DNA from: Fistulifera solaris
Lineage: Eukaryota > Bacillariophyta > Bacillariophyceae > Naviculales > Stauroneidaceae
Assembly: GCA_030295235.1 (NCBI GenBank)
Contig: AP026144.1
Location: 248,001-312,000 of the forward strand
Direction of reading: 5' to 3'
DNA: 64,000 nt
In this document: piece after piece, positions 35,014 to 46,937 of the stretch
Layout of the letters: each line of letters opens with the position of its first letter
Numbering within the stretch: the first letter of the stretch is position 1
The notes under the pieces: generated by a model
The model's database searches: none
Told to the model about the DNA's origin: nothing
Seen by the model: only the letters and a program-made list of their open reading frames with translations
Position numbers and translations under genes: made by a program

Positions 35014-35396
35014 ATGAAGACTGCAAACGGCAAAACATCGAAAGTATCAACTACTAAGCCAGAGGAGACAACGGCGGAAAAAGAATCATCCGGCTGGGGC
35101 GAAATTGAGGGTCTTTTGAACAGTGGGAAAAGAAGAAGAAAGAACAGAAAGAAGAAATAGAAGAGCTGGAGCGGAGCCGGAAGAAGAAGAAAAAGAGTTA
35201 TTCGAGTAACCCTTCCATCTCGGGGAAGCCTGATACAAAGTGGATCGATGACGGTCTCGGTGGTGTTTACAATTCCGAAGGTTTCACCGGACGAGTCGAA
35301 GATGGTGTGAAAGTTTTCAAGGCGCACATCCTCCAAAAAGCGAATGCCGGTCAATCTCCCGATTGCCCTTTTGACTGCGACTGCTGCTACATTTGA
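35014..35396 (+). CDS. DUF1764-family small protein
   Basis: About 127 residues. The N terminus is Lys/Thr/Glu-rich (MKTANGKTSKVSTTKPEE), then a Lys/Glu coiled coil. The C-terminal half is the DUF1764 signature: GLGGVYNSEGFTGRVEDGVKV, then the Cys-rich end CPFDCDCCYI at the extreme C terminus. The frame changes once near 35115 (CTTTTGAAC one T short); upstream and downstream parts both fit the family. The function of this widely conserved eukaryotic family is not known to me; the CxxxCxCC end suggests metal binding. The long antisense frame over this gene is rejected. Confidence 0.85.
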
Positions 35397-35742
35397 GTAA
35401 AGAAATTCAAACAGGAGAGCACTAGTTCGATGCAATGCACTTGACATTTGACGCTGACTGTATCCATGAGTTGCGGTTTTCGTTCTCGCACTCGCATGAC
35501 TGAAGGAAGTCTAGAAACAAATGCTGGCGGCGGACACCGCTGAATCCTGAATCCTTTGTAGAGGAGCGTCGCTGTCGTTCATCAATTTGTAAAACAAGAA
35601 CGCAATCTACCGTAAAGGTTTTTTTTTCTTACCGAGGGGTATTTATGTATCTACTTGAAGCTATGACCAAACTAATTTAGAGTCTATGAATTTCTATTCG
35701 TTTCTGTACAAAAGATTCAATTCGAGCAAAAGAATGCATAGC
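35397..35742. other. Intergenic between convergent genes
   Basis: Shared 3' flank of the DUF1764 gene (plus) and the PIN-like carrier (minus). A T9 tract lies near 35620. No gene or repeat is seen. Confidence 0.4.
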
Positions 35743-37149
35743 TCAAAGCTCAGAACTGTCCTTGTCTGGAAGTGTGATCCATAGTCCCAGAGCCGTCCAG
35801 GCGGCAATCGAAACAATGCTTACCACATAAGACGGAAGATAAACACCCGCCACCGTTTGTGCGCTGGAAAGACCTTGAGATTTCAACAACACTACAACAA
35901 TTAGTGCCCCAGGCAATGCGGCATTGACAACTACAACCAAGAGTGCCATTGGTGGAACACTGATGGGTAGAAACGCCAAGGGGAGGATCACCAATGCCGG
36001 GGTTACGAAAAGCCTCGCAGCTATATACCAGAACAAGTACCGGACATGTTCTCCTCTATGTTGCTTTGATTCATCAGGTCCAGGCGCAAATAGATAAGTG
36101 AACCACCGTTTCCAAAATGGATGACTATTATCATTGTCGCCTGAACATCGGGGTTCCCCGGAAACGTCAGGGTCGCGCTGCCTTTCGGGCGCTTCCGCTA
36201 TCCACGCTAGAGGGACCAGACTTGCGGCCACGACAATAGTGCTCACACTGGACGAAGCAATTCCCATTGTGTGGATAGCATCGCCGATGAATCGTAGTGG
36301 AGCGCCGGGTTCAAACAGCGCATCACGTAGAGGACCGATGCATCCGGTAACAATGCCTGCCGCCATTGTCAAGAATCCCGGCGATGAAAGCGTTTGCTTG
36401 ATAGCATTTGTTACTGTTTGAAGAAATAATGTGGAAGACGTTTTTGCTGAGCGTGTATTGCTTGAACGCTCGGCGTTGCCTTGGAGGACCTCTGTACCAA
36501 GGCTCTCGTCCATCCGTGATAAAGAAATTTCTGCCGTTTGGTCTTCACTTTGCTGCTTGGCTTCTGCCGCTCGCATCAACTCAGGGAGTCCAAAAGTAAA
36601 GAAACAAAAACTCCATCCAAAGAAATAAACAAAAATCATGCTGTTCGCATCAGCTGTACATGCTTCGATAGGACCCATGCCAGTACTGTCCGAGGACGTC
36701 CGGTTCATGGTAAAGTTCTCGTAAACAACTGCGTGTTCACAAAGACTCGGAAATATCAAAATCGGTAAAGCTACTGTATTTGGATAGGTTGCCGCAATCC
36801 GCAGTGCCATAAAGTCTTCCTCTAAACGCGGCAGCATTATGTATCCCAGTATTGTCGCGACGGCATAACTGAGTCCTACCGTGGCAAAGGCGGCTACAAC
36901 AAGAAACCAATAGTCTCCAATAGAATCTGGACTAATGCTTTGAGCTGTTGTACTATAAATCAGCGACAACGTCAAGGTGTGAAAGGAGAATCGTGCTATT
37001 GAGGCGACGGAAGAGCTCGGCATTAAGGGTTGTGTGCGTGGGTAGAGAACTGAAGCGAAGCCGACAGCTCCAATCACGAAAACTTTGGACACACTCTGAG
37101 CGGCAGCCGCTATCACGGAAGTGATTTGTGAAGTGGAAGCAGATGCCAT
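35743..37149 (-). CDS. PIN/PILS-like membrane transport protein (auxin efflux carrier family)
   Basis: 468 residues, one intact exon. The layout is two hydrophobic bundles of about five spans around a polar central loop (~residues 195-260). The first bundle has the family landmark NTVALPILIFPSL; the second ends NAALPGALIVVVLLKSQG followed by two more spans. This matches the Mem_trans (PF03547) family, which includes plant PIN and PILS auxin carriers and bacterial AEC transporters. The substrate in an alga cannot be told from sequence. The N terminus has no cleavable signal, so either the ER or the plasma membrane is possible. Confidence 0.88.
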   Translation of the reverse strand: MASASTSQITSVIAAAAQSVSKVFVIGAVGFASVLYPRTQPLMPSSSVASIARFSFHTLTLSLIYSTTAQSISPDSIGDYWFLVVAAFATVGLSYAVATILGYIMLPRLEEDFMALRIAATYPNTVALPILIFPSLCEHAVVYENFTMNRTSSDSTGMGPIEACTADANSMIFVYFFGWSFCFFTFGLPELMRAAEAKQQSEDQTAEISLSRMDESLGTEVLQGNAERSSNTRSAKTSSTLFLQTVTNAIKQTLSSPGFLTMAAGIVTGCIGPLRDALFEPGAPLRFIGDAIHTMGIASSSVSTIVVAASLVPLAWIAEAPERQRDPDVSGEPRCSGDNDNSHPFWKRWFTYLFAPGPDESKQHRGEHVRYLFWYIAARLFVTPALVILPLAFLPISVPPMALLVVVVNAALPGALIVVVLLKSQGLSSAQTVAGVYLPSYVVSIVSIAAWTALGLWITLPDKDSSEL

Positions 37150-37916
37150 TCTTATGCGAGAACTGACAATCGTGCGGTCAACTGCTTGTTTTTGCTCGTA
37201 GAAGAGGACAAGTAATGTGGTGAATTTCGTAATAGTTCGACACGGAAGCCAAGAACCCGTGCTAATTGCTTTCGAAGATGAAGTTCCTTGTTTTTTACTT
37301 AATGCTTATCAAATTATATGTCGTCAAACAGCAATCGTTTTCCTTTTCTTTCAATATTCCAGACTCCAGACCCGTTGTCCTACTTTTCGCTTTGTCGATG
37401 TGTTCGGCGTTCGGCGTCGTTCGGCGTCATGCAAAAGGGTCCCGAGTCCCGAGTTCCGTGTTTTTCTCATCCGGGTCTTTTTCTCGTCAAGCTGAAGTGC
37501 CTAACTTCTAAGTAAGATTACCGGAGTGAAAATTATTCTCTAAGTGACAACCATGAACGACGATAAATATAAGAAATAAAGTAATAGATCATGATCATAG
37601 TGTCAACGTCACCCAGAATTATTTTTGTAAGCAAAATACAAGTAAATAGGGAATAGAATAAACGTCATTGAATACTTGTATAAAAATATTAATACTGCGC
37701 TAAACGTCGAACGGTGCAGATTACGCGCCAGCCGAAGAGTTCGAAGACAGCTTCACCGTTTGAACCTCATCTTGGCTTACCGACTTTCTTTCATCTGTTT
37801 CTTTTGTCTTTGCAAACCAATTATACAGCTGTATTTCAAAGCATCTTTGTTGGACTCATTGTCACTTGCCTTGTTGAAGAACGGCTTTTAAATACATCTA
37901 CCCGTGACATTTTATC
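37150..37916. other. Intergenic between carrier and formin
   Basis: Divergent 5' flank of the PIN-like gene and the formin gene. A short CG-rich iteration (GTTCGGCGTTCGGCGTCGTTCGG) lies near 37400-37430. Frames of up to 92 codons overlap in three phases here, which is typical of non-coding AT-rich DNA. No gene is supported. Confidence 0.4.
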
Positions 37917-40900
37917 ATGATGCGACGACGACAGAGCCAGCTTGAGCCTCCTGCGGAAGGAGAGGCTGCTTATGCATACGGTAACACCAGTGCGCGGTCT
38001 TCCAATCAAACTATGAGAAACGATCCTCCAGATCATCGAGCGATTGAACCTTCTGTGAGCGAAGGGCAAAATTCTGCGGTTAGTGGCGGTCGAGATCCAT
38101 CGGTTATAAATAAAGGAGCGCGGCCGACTAAAAGTAAAACCTCGTCCTGGTCGGCAGCTGCCATGCGTTCCGCCATGCGCTTGTCTCAGGAAAATTATCA
38201 GCAGACACGTGATCCTTCTGTCGCTAATGATCAAGCCATCTCAATCACCAAAACGAAAAGCCGTGATCCTCCGCCAGATACCAGAGAGTCGTCAAAGAAA
38301 GATACTTTCGCCAACCGTACCGTTCATGATAGCTTGGGCTTGCCGCCATCGGGGAGCTATTCGTCGACTGTGGGGAGCTCGTCTAGCGGAAGTCCCAATT
38401 CGCAGCAGAGAGCCTTTCTGAGGAACTTTTTGAAAAGAAAGGTGAAAAAGCGAATGTGCAGACGAAGACGATGGCCACTGCCAAACAAAAATTGCTGAGA
38501 AATGTCTTGCAAAGAGCCAAGGAGGAGTGATAAGATCCAATCACTCTGCAGAAGAGGCCCAGATATATCGTTCAAATTCCGGTTCGCCCACGAATGGTAG
38601 TTTGCGAGAAAAGTGGAAGCGCAAGGCAGCGGCAAACGCATCTCGAACGGGGCAGCGACCAAATAATGACCCATCGAAAGAGGACATTGCTCAAAGTACA
38701 CAGCAGCAATTAGCAAAAACGAACTTGAGGATTGATCCTGAAATTTCTGCGGGGGAAAAGGCAAGAAATAGGGAGAACTCGGGAGGATTGCGAAAACATG
38801 TGAAAGTAGGTTCGACGGGGATGAGCATTCGACAACGATACGAAGAGACACTTCGTGAGAAGACATTTCAGAAGTCGGTCACGGACGAGTCAAAGGCTGT
38901 ACAGACTGAAGTCGACGATGTGCATAGAGATGAATATGGTGATTTCCTCGACATTCTTCATGAAGAAGTCATGGGGCAACACGCTCAGGTACGTCAACTT
39001 CCTTTGCAGCTAGCAAACGCTCTTTACCTGCCATTCTAACGAAAATCGCTCTAAGTTATGGGAAAATTTTCGGGCGACCATGACGAACACGCCTGCACTT
39101 ACTGTTGAGCTCAAATCACCGGCAAAAGCATTTAAATTTGACTCTGAGACAAAAGAGCTTCTTATGCAAATGAATCTGTACCTGAAAAATGTTTCCACTG
39201 TCGAGCATCTTGGTGTGACGCAACTCGTCAAGGATAAGAAGTATCGGAAAGAACTCTCTCGTCTGAGCCTGTTGGCTGGCGGTAGTGCCGACAACAGTCG
39301 TAGATCTTCGGTTCTCCCTCCTATTTTGGCTGAACGGGTCCAAAGACGAAAAAGCGTTGGGCATGAAATGATGGTTAGCAGATCGGTGAACATGGAGAAC
39401 AATGATAGCAGGGGTGAAGTTGTTTCTAGACGAGACAATATCAAGGTGAACGACGTGCATCAACGGCACGTCATAGCGCGTCAAAACTTTGCAACAACAA
39501 TTATTATGTCAATGAAGAAGCAGAAGAAAAATCGCACACCAAAGCTTCCGAGGTTTCAACTATTCAGACAGCCTTGAGTGACGATAGTTCCGTGAGTCTC
39601 AATCGATATGACGTTCCGTCTCATATCGAGCAAGAGTATGACCCTGTAACGGCACAGCGAAGCAATGATGATAATGAAAATCAGTCGCAACTGGAAAAGC
39701 GGAAGTTCGATACAATTCTTTCCACGCGATCGCTTTCATCCGCAAAAGAGCATGACTTCTCACAACGTACGCCTCCTGAGACGAGGAAAAGCCGTTCTTC
39801 TTTCCATTTAAATCCATTACACAGACAAGGTCACCAAAAATGCGTTCCCACTGGCAACCAAAACGAAACGTTAAAGCAGTTTCTCGCAACACCGAAATCA
39901 GATTCTGGCTTTGAAGTAACATTGGGTCAATTCGAATCAAAGATGCGTCCGTTGTCCCCAGGCTCAGATCGCTCTACGTCCACGTCAGGGTCCGTCGTTC
40001 CTTGGAAAGACGTTCGTCTAAAGTCAGTGCCATCTTGTTCTCCTGAAAATCAAGGCGACGTCTCGAAGTTGTCCCCTGCATTCGCGCAGCTGCAGCTCCG
40101 ACGTGTAGATTCATCTTCTGTATCGCCTTCGTCCGCAGCTTTGGAATCCCAGCTAAGGTACAGTTTTAATTCTCAAAGTTTTGCCACAAACGACCCCACG
40201 AGTATCATCAGTCAAAGTACCACTCAGCAGAATCACCCTGGAGCTGGCGATCCTACTGAACGCACGCCTCCAATTCAGAACTCAAAACACCTACGTCAGA
40301 ACACCATCGATTCAGCATCGAACTACTCCGACGAAAGTTCTCGAATCACCAGTGCAGATGCATGCATTTACTTGAAACACCGGGAGGACACTGTAGAAAA
40401 GGTTCTTGTATCCAAGGAACGTATAAGAAAGACAGTTCAGACGTCGGAAGATTCACCTCCACAACTAGTGTGGGTTCTCGATCGTTCCATGATTAAGTCG
40501 CTAAGTCTTGACATGGCAGACAACCAGGCCAACTTATTCCTCGATGAAGGAGGGAAAAGGGAAACACTTGCATTTGTCAACGCTGAGGATTGTCTCCGGT
40601 TTGCGAATAGCTTCTATCAGTTCTCAGCGCCATCCACACAGCGAAGCACAGATAGTGAAATACCAAACAGCGTTAACCAGCAAGATGAAGAAGACGATGA
40701 GGTATCTCTGCTTGACACACTAAACGAGGAAGAACAGAAGGTCTTGGAAATGTATAGGAGGTTAAGAAAAACTAAGGCAGCCGAAGATGCCATGCAAGAA
40801 AGTATCTCACAAGAGACTGTTCGAGCGGATGACCAATTTTCTCTCACAAGCCAAGAAGAAGAGCTAGCGGAAAAGTATCGGGGTATGCTGCGGATGTCCT

Positions 40901-43900
40901 TCCCATTGGCTGTTGTCAAAAACAAAATGAGTAGGGACGGAGCTAGTCCGAAGCTTTTGCTGCGATCGAATCAGTTGCAAATGACTTTCCTCCGGCCTTC
41001 GTATCAGCTCAAAGGATGCCCGGGAGTCCCGTCTCTACCTTCTCAAGTTCATGCGGACTTTCGACTACAGAACAAGAGACTGCCGAGGCTTATCGAAAAC
41101 TTTTAGACAAGCTAGGAAATCCTGAGTCCATTCGGAAGAAAATGGACGATGCGAAAGTGGACCAAAAATTGTGGGCCAAGTTTTGGGTGAAGATAATTCT
41201 AAATCCGAATTGTCGTTGACACCCGCTGAGGAAGCACTGGTCCAAAGCTATCTGAGAATGTTAAAGATGTCCGTGCCCGAAGAAGCAGTTCGACATAAGA
41301 TGATCAAGGATAGGGCATCGGAAGCTGTTTCACGAGCTGTGTTTAATGTGACGAAGCAAGCTATCAGCACAAATGAACTGAACGCAGAAGAAAAAGCTAT
41401 TGCGGAAAAGTTTAAGAAGATGCTTTCGATGGGAGTTCCGAAGGACGGAGTTCATCATAAAATGATACGCGAACAGATATCCCAAAAAGTTATGGATGCG
41501 GTGCTGGAAGTGACAAACGACCGCAAACCGAATGAACGAAACACTGCTCTTCCTTCTCTGCCATTTAGTCGGGATACGACTTTGAGCGAAGAAGAGACGT
41601 CTCTTGTATCTCAGTATAAGAAGATGCTCAAGCTTCAGATTCCGAGGGAGCAAGTTCTAGCTAGGATGCAAAAAGAGGGTGTTACTGAAAAAGTGATCAT
41701 TGCTGTCATGGGGAAAAGATTTGGGTCATCTGAATCTACGAAAACTTTTGATTCAAAATCATCGGAAGGAACGAGCAGTAATCTCGTGTCATTGCATTGG
41801 ACACCATTATCTGGGAAGGATCTTGATGACAGTATATGGAGTAGAACAAGTAAGAAGCGTGGGGTATCGACCAAAGTTATCGGACCAGAGAAAACAGAAT
41901 TTAACGAGCTGATGGAGCTATTTCAAAAGAAGGCGAATACGGGAAAAATTCGTTCGACGAAGAAGACTGATACAGGTACTGGGTCTGAGAAAGCGAAACT
42001 TCTTGATATCACCCGATCAAATAACGTGGCTATCAGCTTGAAAGCATTTAAAGCCTTCCCTTTTGAAGAGCTCGCAGAGATCATTTCGTTCTTAGATCCC
42101 TTGCGGAAGATACGTGGTGAAAAATGTCAGTTCATTCGTGATATTTTGCCGACCAGTTCCGAGATCAGAGTTATAAAAGAGTACGACGGAAGCGATGATC
42201 GTCTCGAACCCGCTGAGTTGTGGTTTCGCCATCTGGTCAATATTCCTCGCCTGGAAGTCAAGGCTCACATTTTACGTACCATGGAAATGTTTAACGCCGA
42301 TGCCACACTTTTGATGGAGTCGTTTGTCATTTTGGACGAAGTGTGCCACCAGGTCATGAAGAGCGAAAAACTACAAGAGTTACTCGAAATGGTTTTGAAC
42401 ATTGGAAACATAATGAACGAAGGCACTAGAACAGGCGGGGCATCGGGTTTTAAATTTGACTCTTTGTTGAAACTGACACAAACCAAGAGTTCAGACGGGA
42501 AAACAACAGTACTGGACTTCCTGGTTAACGTCTTTGTATCAAAAACCAAAGAGAAGTACTTTATCTTACCACCGACTTTCCTCGTTGCCGTATTGCAAGC
42601 AAAATGATGATCTCTGACATGTTGAAAGAAGTAAAAAGTCTTGGCGATTCGCTCGAGCAGTGCAAGGACGAGCTCGAAGCACTCATTAAGGAAGAAGAAG
42701 GAGATGATGAAACTGAAAATGACGTCGTTGATTTGACCGCAGTCAATTCTTCCGATCTAGACGACCCCCGGGGTGCTTTACTATCAGCGATCAAGGCGAA
42801 AGGAAGCAATGTACCGAAGAAGCCCAAGCGATTTGCTCAGCGAGATCTTTTCCTTGCGGTTGTTGAAGACAAAAAACCAAAAGGCAAGGTCGTCCTAGAT
42901 GAAGTTACCATGAATCGGGAGACTGGCATAAACAGATTACGTCGTTTCATCGCAGAGGAGACTGAAACTTACGCTATTCTAATCCAAAAACGAGATCAAG
43001 CCCTCAACGCGTGTCGTGACACTTCCAAATACTGCGGCGAAGGTGGCGGTCATGGTTCAATAGCTTCTTTGTTGGGTGTGCTTGCTCAATTTGCAGACAA
43101 CCTCGAAGAGGCTGTTAAAAAATACGACCAACGAGTACAGAGAGAAATGCGTTCCAAAAAGCAAAAAAGCGACCAATCTTGTGCATCGAGTGTTCAAACA
43201 GTCTCAACTGGGCAAACGGAAGCCAAGAACGCAAAACGATCTTTGATACTGATGGTGAACGAAATGTTGAAAGATGCCACTGAAAGAACAAAGGAAGACT
43301 TCACGAAAGGAAGAGTCTACGGAAATCCCAGCAAATCCCTCCAAGCCATTTATGAGCTTGAAAGTGTTTTAGTTTCTTCGGACAATATAATTACACAAGA
43401 AGACCCAGGTTCTATGAAGAAAGAAAAAGGCGTTGTAACGAATCCAGTACGTGAGGTTCTTGTGAGGTCGACAGCTACCAATGGAACTTCTCCCAAGAGA
43501 ACGACGGAACTATCGAGGATGGAAGTGGCACAGGTCAACACAACGGCTTCAGCAATCGCCGATTTCTGGAAAAAGAAGGAAGTGGTCTCGATGCAAAAGT
43601 CTCTGGACTCTGTGCAGCAAAATGAGAGGAATCAAGACGTAACGGAGACAGACAATGTTTCAAAGAACAGAGCTTCGCTCGTTTCATCAGCGCGGCAAAC
43701 ACAACCTAGCGAAGACACGAACGTAGACGAACGGGGATTATTAACACCGAAGTTACCAAAGCAACAGTCATCCGTTGTCGATACTGCACGAATGTTTAGC
43801 GGTGTCAAAGAGCAGCCGGCAAGAGAGGAAAACGATGAGACGATTCAAAAGTCAATGCACGCAGATGACACCCCTCCGCACGAAGAGTCTTTCGTAGAGA

Positions 43901-44470
43901 AGAAAAAACTATGGCGTTAATGATTCTCCAGATGACCTTTCGTGCGAGCATACAAAGACAAAGAAGACAATTTCCGTTTTACAAGAAACAGAAATGAGCA
44001 AGGAGTCAACCGTCAGCATTGATGTAACCAAATGTCTTCCTTCGTCGATTGCAGAACAGGAGGATGTTCAAGAGCTAGTTGGAATATCTGTATTAACGGA
44101 ACAGAAAGAAAACGTTGTCTTGCATCAAGCAAGAGGAAATGAGAAGACACCGGAGACCAAACCACCACTCAGCAACCACCAAAGTTCAATTGAAGTTCTC
44201 AAAACAGTGCAAAGGCCCAACATTCCGATGGGCTCTCCGACAATAGTGTCCGAGAAGGGGGAATCGGCCATGATCCGTCTTGCGCGTTTGAAACGAGAGG
44301 AAAAAACAAAGACAAGAAAGTCCCTGTCTGAATCACCTCATATCACAAAGTCACCATTACCACCCTCAATTAATGAAGGTTCCGCACAACAGGAGAGTGC
44401 AATGGTACAGTTGGCTCGGCAAATGAGAAAAGACAGGCGATTGAGCGCCAACAAAGAGGGGAACAGTTGA
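37917..44470 (+). CDS. Formin (FH2) with six tandem CCDC53-like motifs
   Basis: About 2,160 residues; one intron, 38989-39055. Residues 1-900 are Ser/Arg-rich and disordered. Between ~40720 and ~41715 a motif of the form E-x-Y-x-K-M-L-x-M-x-V-P-x-x-x-V-x-x-K-M occurs six times (clearest: YLRMLKMSVPEEAVRHKM, FKKMLSMGVPKDGVHHKM, YKKMLKLQIPREQVLARM). It resembles WASH-complex subunit CCDC53. The FH2 domain follows (~41890-43180): NNVAISLKAF, RLEVKAHILRTMEMF, MVLNIGNIMNEGTRTGGASGFKFDSLLKL. The tail after FH2 is long and Ser/Lys-rich. No poly-proline FH1 is visible before FH2, which is unusual. About eight one-base frame changes (near 38440, 38512, 39487, 40952, 41168, 42547, 43908), mostly short A runs. 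It nucleates or elongates actin filaments. Confidence 0.85.
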
Positions 44471-44723
44471 ATTGAATAATGAAGTAGTAAGATTTTGATC
44501 GAGTAATCTTCTTTGCATTTATCGAATGAAGCTAGTACTATTCTTCATAGCTTCGGATGGCAAAACGGACCTAGCTGCCGAAGTGTCAGTCACGGACGTC
44601 ACAAAACATTGACATTTTGATTTTTGCAGCAAACGATGAATCGAGAAACAAAAATCATTGACTCAATTGTAATATCTTGTCTAATTCGTTGATAGTCTTT
44701 GTAAATGAATGCTAAACCTGCTA

Positions 44724-45538
44724 ATGGATTTACTGGACGAGTACGATGACAGCGATAGCAGCGAAACAGAAATCCGTCAAGAAAAACGACTCCTTTCTCA
44801 TAATGCATCGCCGATCAATGCGAATGAACCCTGCAAGAAACAAAAAGAGGCCAAGTAAGCTTTGTATTGCCTTGTGACCTGTCAAAGCAACAATTATTTG
44901 AGCGTCAGCAACCGCATGTGCCAGGAAATTGGGCCGGTCATGTGTTTATCAACATCCCCCAGAATATCGACCTCGAGCGTGAGCAGCAACGTGCAGCTAA
45001 CGCGTGGAAAGACCGCCTCGAAAATGAGGGATGGACGGGCCCTATGCTACTTCACAAAGAAGATGATAGAAAATTGCTGAAAGGAATTCACGTGTCGCTC
45101 TCGCGACCATTCTATTTGCAACGCGGATCGATCGATTCGTTTCTGCAGTCGCTACGAGAACGCTTTAAATATACTGAAAAAGGATGGTTTCGACTCGACT
45201 ATTCAGAAAAGGGAACAAAACTATTTACAAACGACGATAGTACTCGCACGTTCTTAGTATGGCGAATTGAGGATGTGGAGAATACCCTCACCATGCTCGT
45301 CAAAGATGTGGATACGGTGTTAGAGCGTTACGGAGCCGCTCCCTACTATCACCCGCCTCAATTTCATGTGAGTGTGGCATCGATTCCTGGTACTTGTTCT
45401 GCAATAAAGGTACTCGATAGAAAGTCAGACGAGCCAGGAGTGGCGATACCGGTGTCGGACATTCATTGCACGTTCGGAACCACAGAGGAGTTTATCATTC
45501 CGCTCGGTACAGCTGGTTTGTCGTTAGGGAAAGGATGA
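44724..45538 (+). CDS. USB1: USB1, U6 snRNA 3'-5' phosphodiesterase
   Basis: About 270 residues. It starts MDLLDEYDDSDSSE at 44724; the acidic start resembles other USB1 proteins. One base is missing near 44846. The 2H-phosphoesterase core has both catalytic tripeptides: GIHVSLSRPF and PPQFHVSVASIPG. The family phrases PGNWAGHVFI and SEKGTKLFTNDDSTRTFLVWRI are also present. It trims and caps the 3' end of U6 snRNA with a terminal phosphate in the nucleus. Its size and the order of motifs match the human protein. Confidence 0.9.
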
Positions 45539-45585
45539 CCTATGAATACTACGAAGTACGACCAGTATCATTTTCCATGTGAGGC

Positions 45586-46739
45586 TCAGTGTGAGGGAGT
45601 ATCTAATGGTCGATGCAAACAGAAGGCTGGTGAATGCAAAATGAGCACGTTTGGTCAATGAATGACAAAGCAACAAAAATGCAAAATTGCTGCTTCATAC
45701 TACTTACGCGATCCATTGTACATGCCTCCCGACCATCCCATACTGCCTATTCCTATCAGAACGCATTCTCCATTAACACAATCAAGGAGTCGAATTTCAT
45801 CGACCATGCTCCTCCAGAGTAGGCTGGTCCAACCCCCGGAGCCGATTTTCTGATATTTGTTATAGCGAAGCACTAGTGATTTCTGATCTTTGCAAAGAGC
45901 CGATGTTTCAATTTGGTAATCAAATGTGTGATCGAACTCTGTTGTCGATGTTTTGGTTGTAAACCGATTGATCCCCCGATTTTGATCTTGAAACGTCTTT
46001 CCATTCCACCGTCGACCTTTACTAAACAGTTTATGCGTCAATAATTGGGATACTTCTGTCTATAAGTAATAGAAAAAATTGATGAGTGTGTCATTTTCGT
46101 TTTGATATCGATTCCTTCCTGCCATTTGATTTCCTACCATGATCCAGCCATTGTTTTCTAAAAGGACACCATCCCAAGCACCCTCGATGTCTTGAATCGA
46201 CGGAACACGAGACGCGTGTAAAAACAAATTGAGAGACTCCTTTCGCGAGCATTCTTGCAATTGCCGCAGCAGTTCGGCCGCCGTGGCAGGTGTCTTGAAC
46301 GATCCCGGAGTCGATCGAAAAGCGTGAAACGTACTCCACATATTGCGCGCGGACGATACTGACAATGTGGCGGTAACCGCAATTGCTACCGCAGTCAACG
46401 TATTGGGAAGAAGGAGTAACATAATACGCAACGCTATCGGATGAATGGATCGATAATACCAAGGAATACCTTGTAAGTGCAAGAAAGTAATGCGAGAAAT
46501 AACGCGAGGTGAGAGGAGAATAAGGAGGCGTGTCAAGCAAAGTCACAGTGTTAGTCGTAATCTAAGGCTAATAAGTAATGATAGCTTTCACTGACAGGTA
46601 AAGTAGGCCGTCCGTTTGCCATCCGTACATGGGCGTGGCTCACCGCCGCTTTTGCTACCTGGTATTTTCGCTGCAATTTCCAAAACAAATTTTCCATCCA
46701 AGTGCTTTCACAATAAACTTCTTGTGGGAACGGCGACAT
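45586..46739 (-). CDS. Conserved-looking protein of unknown function, four exons
   Basis: Introns 46470-46591, 46060-46137 and 45627-45707; about 290 residues. The exon joins restore frame and sense each time: RPTLPV|SIPWYY, NNGWIM|TEVSQLL, MYNGS|PFCLHR. Exon 4 encodes only about 13 residues. One hydrophobic segment follows exon 2 start (IALRIMLLLLPNTLTAVAIAVTATL). The soluble part has GAWDGVLLENNGWIM, GRRWNGKTFQDQNRGINRF, FDYQIETSALCKDQKSLVLRY and ECVLIGIGSMGWSGG, a beta-rich lipocalin-like rhythm. I do not recognise the family. The hydrophobic segment suggests membrane attachment or a transit segment. Confidence 0.7.
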
Positions 46740-46937
46740 CCTTATACTTGTGATAAACAGTCATTAATCAAGCGTTGACTTTCATAACAATTTACTAGTT
46801 CGATTCCCCGTCCTCTGACTTGGTTCGAAAAACGACGCTTTCTGTTGCAAACGACGCTATCATGCGTCCTGGTGTTGGGTGTTGCTAAATTTTCATTGTT
46901 GTTTTTATATACTCCGTACATATCACTGTAAAGCACC

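Noticed and set aside
34989-35447. 152-codon minus-strand frame with hydrophobic runs
   Set aside because: It lies antisense to the DUF1764 gene, whose family signature and C-terminal CPFDCDCC are unmistakable; the hydrophobic runs are reverse readings of AAG/GAA codons.
46060-46062. In-frame TAG as a gene end
   Set aside because: It is the end of an intron with GT start at 46137 and TTATAG end; splicing gives a continuous sensible protein.
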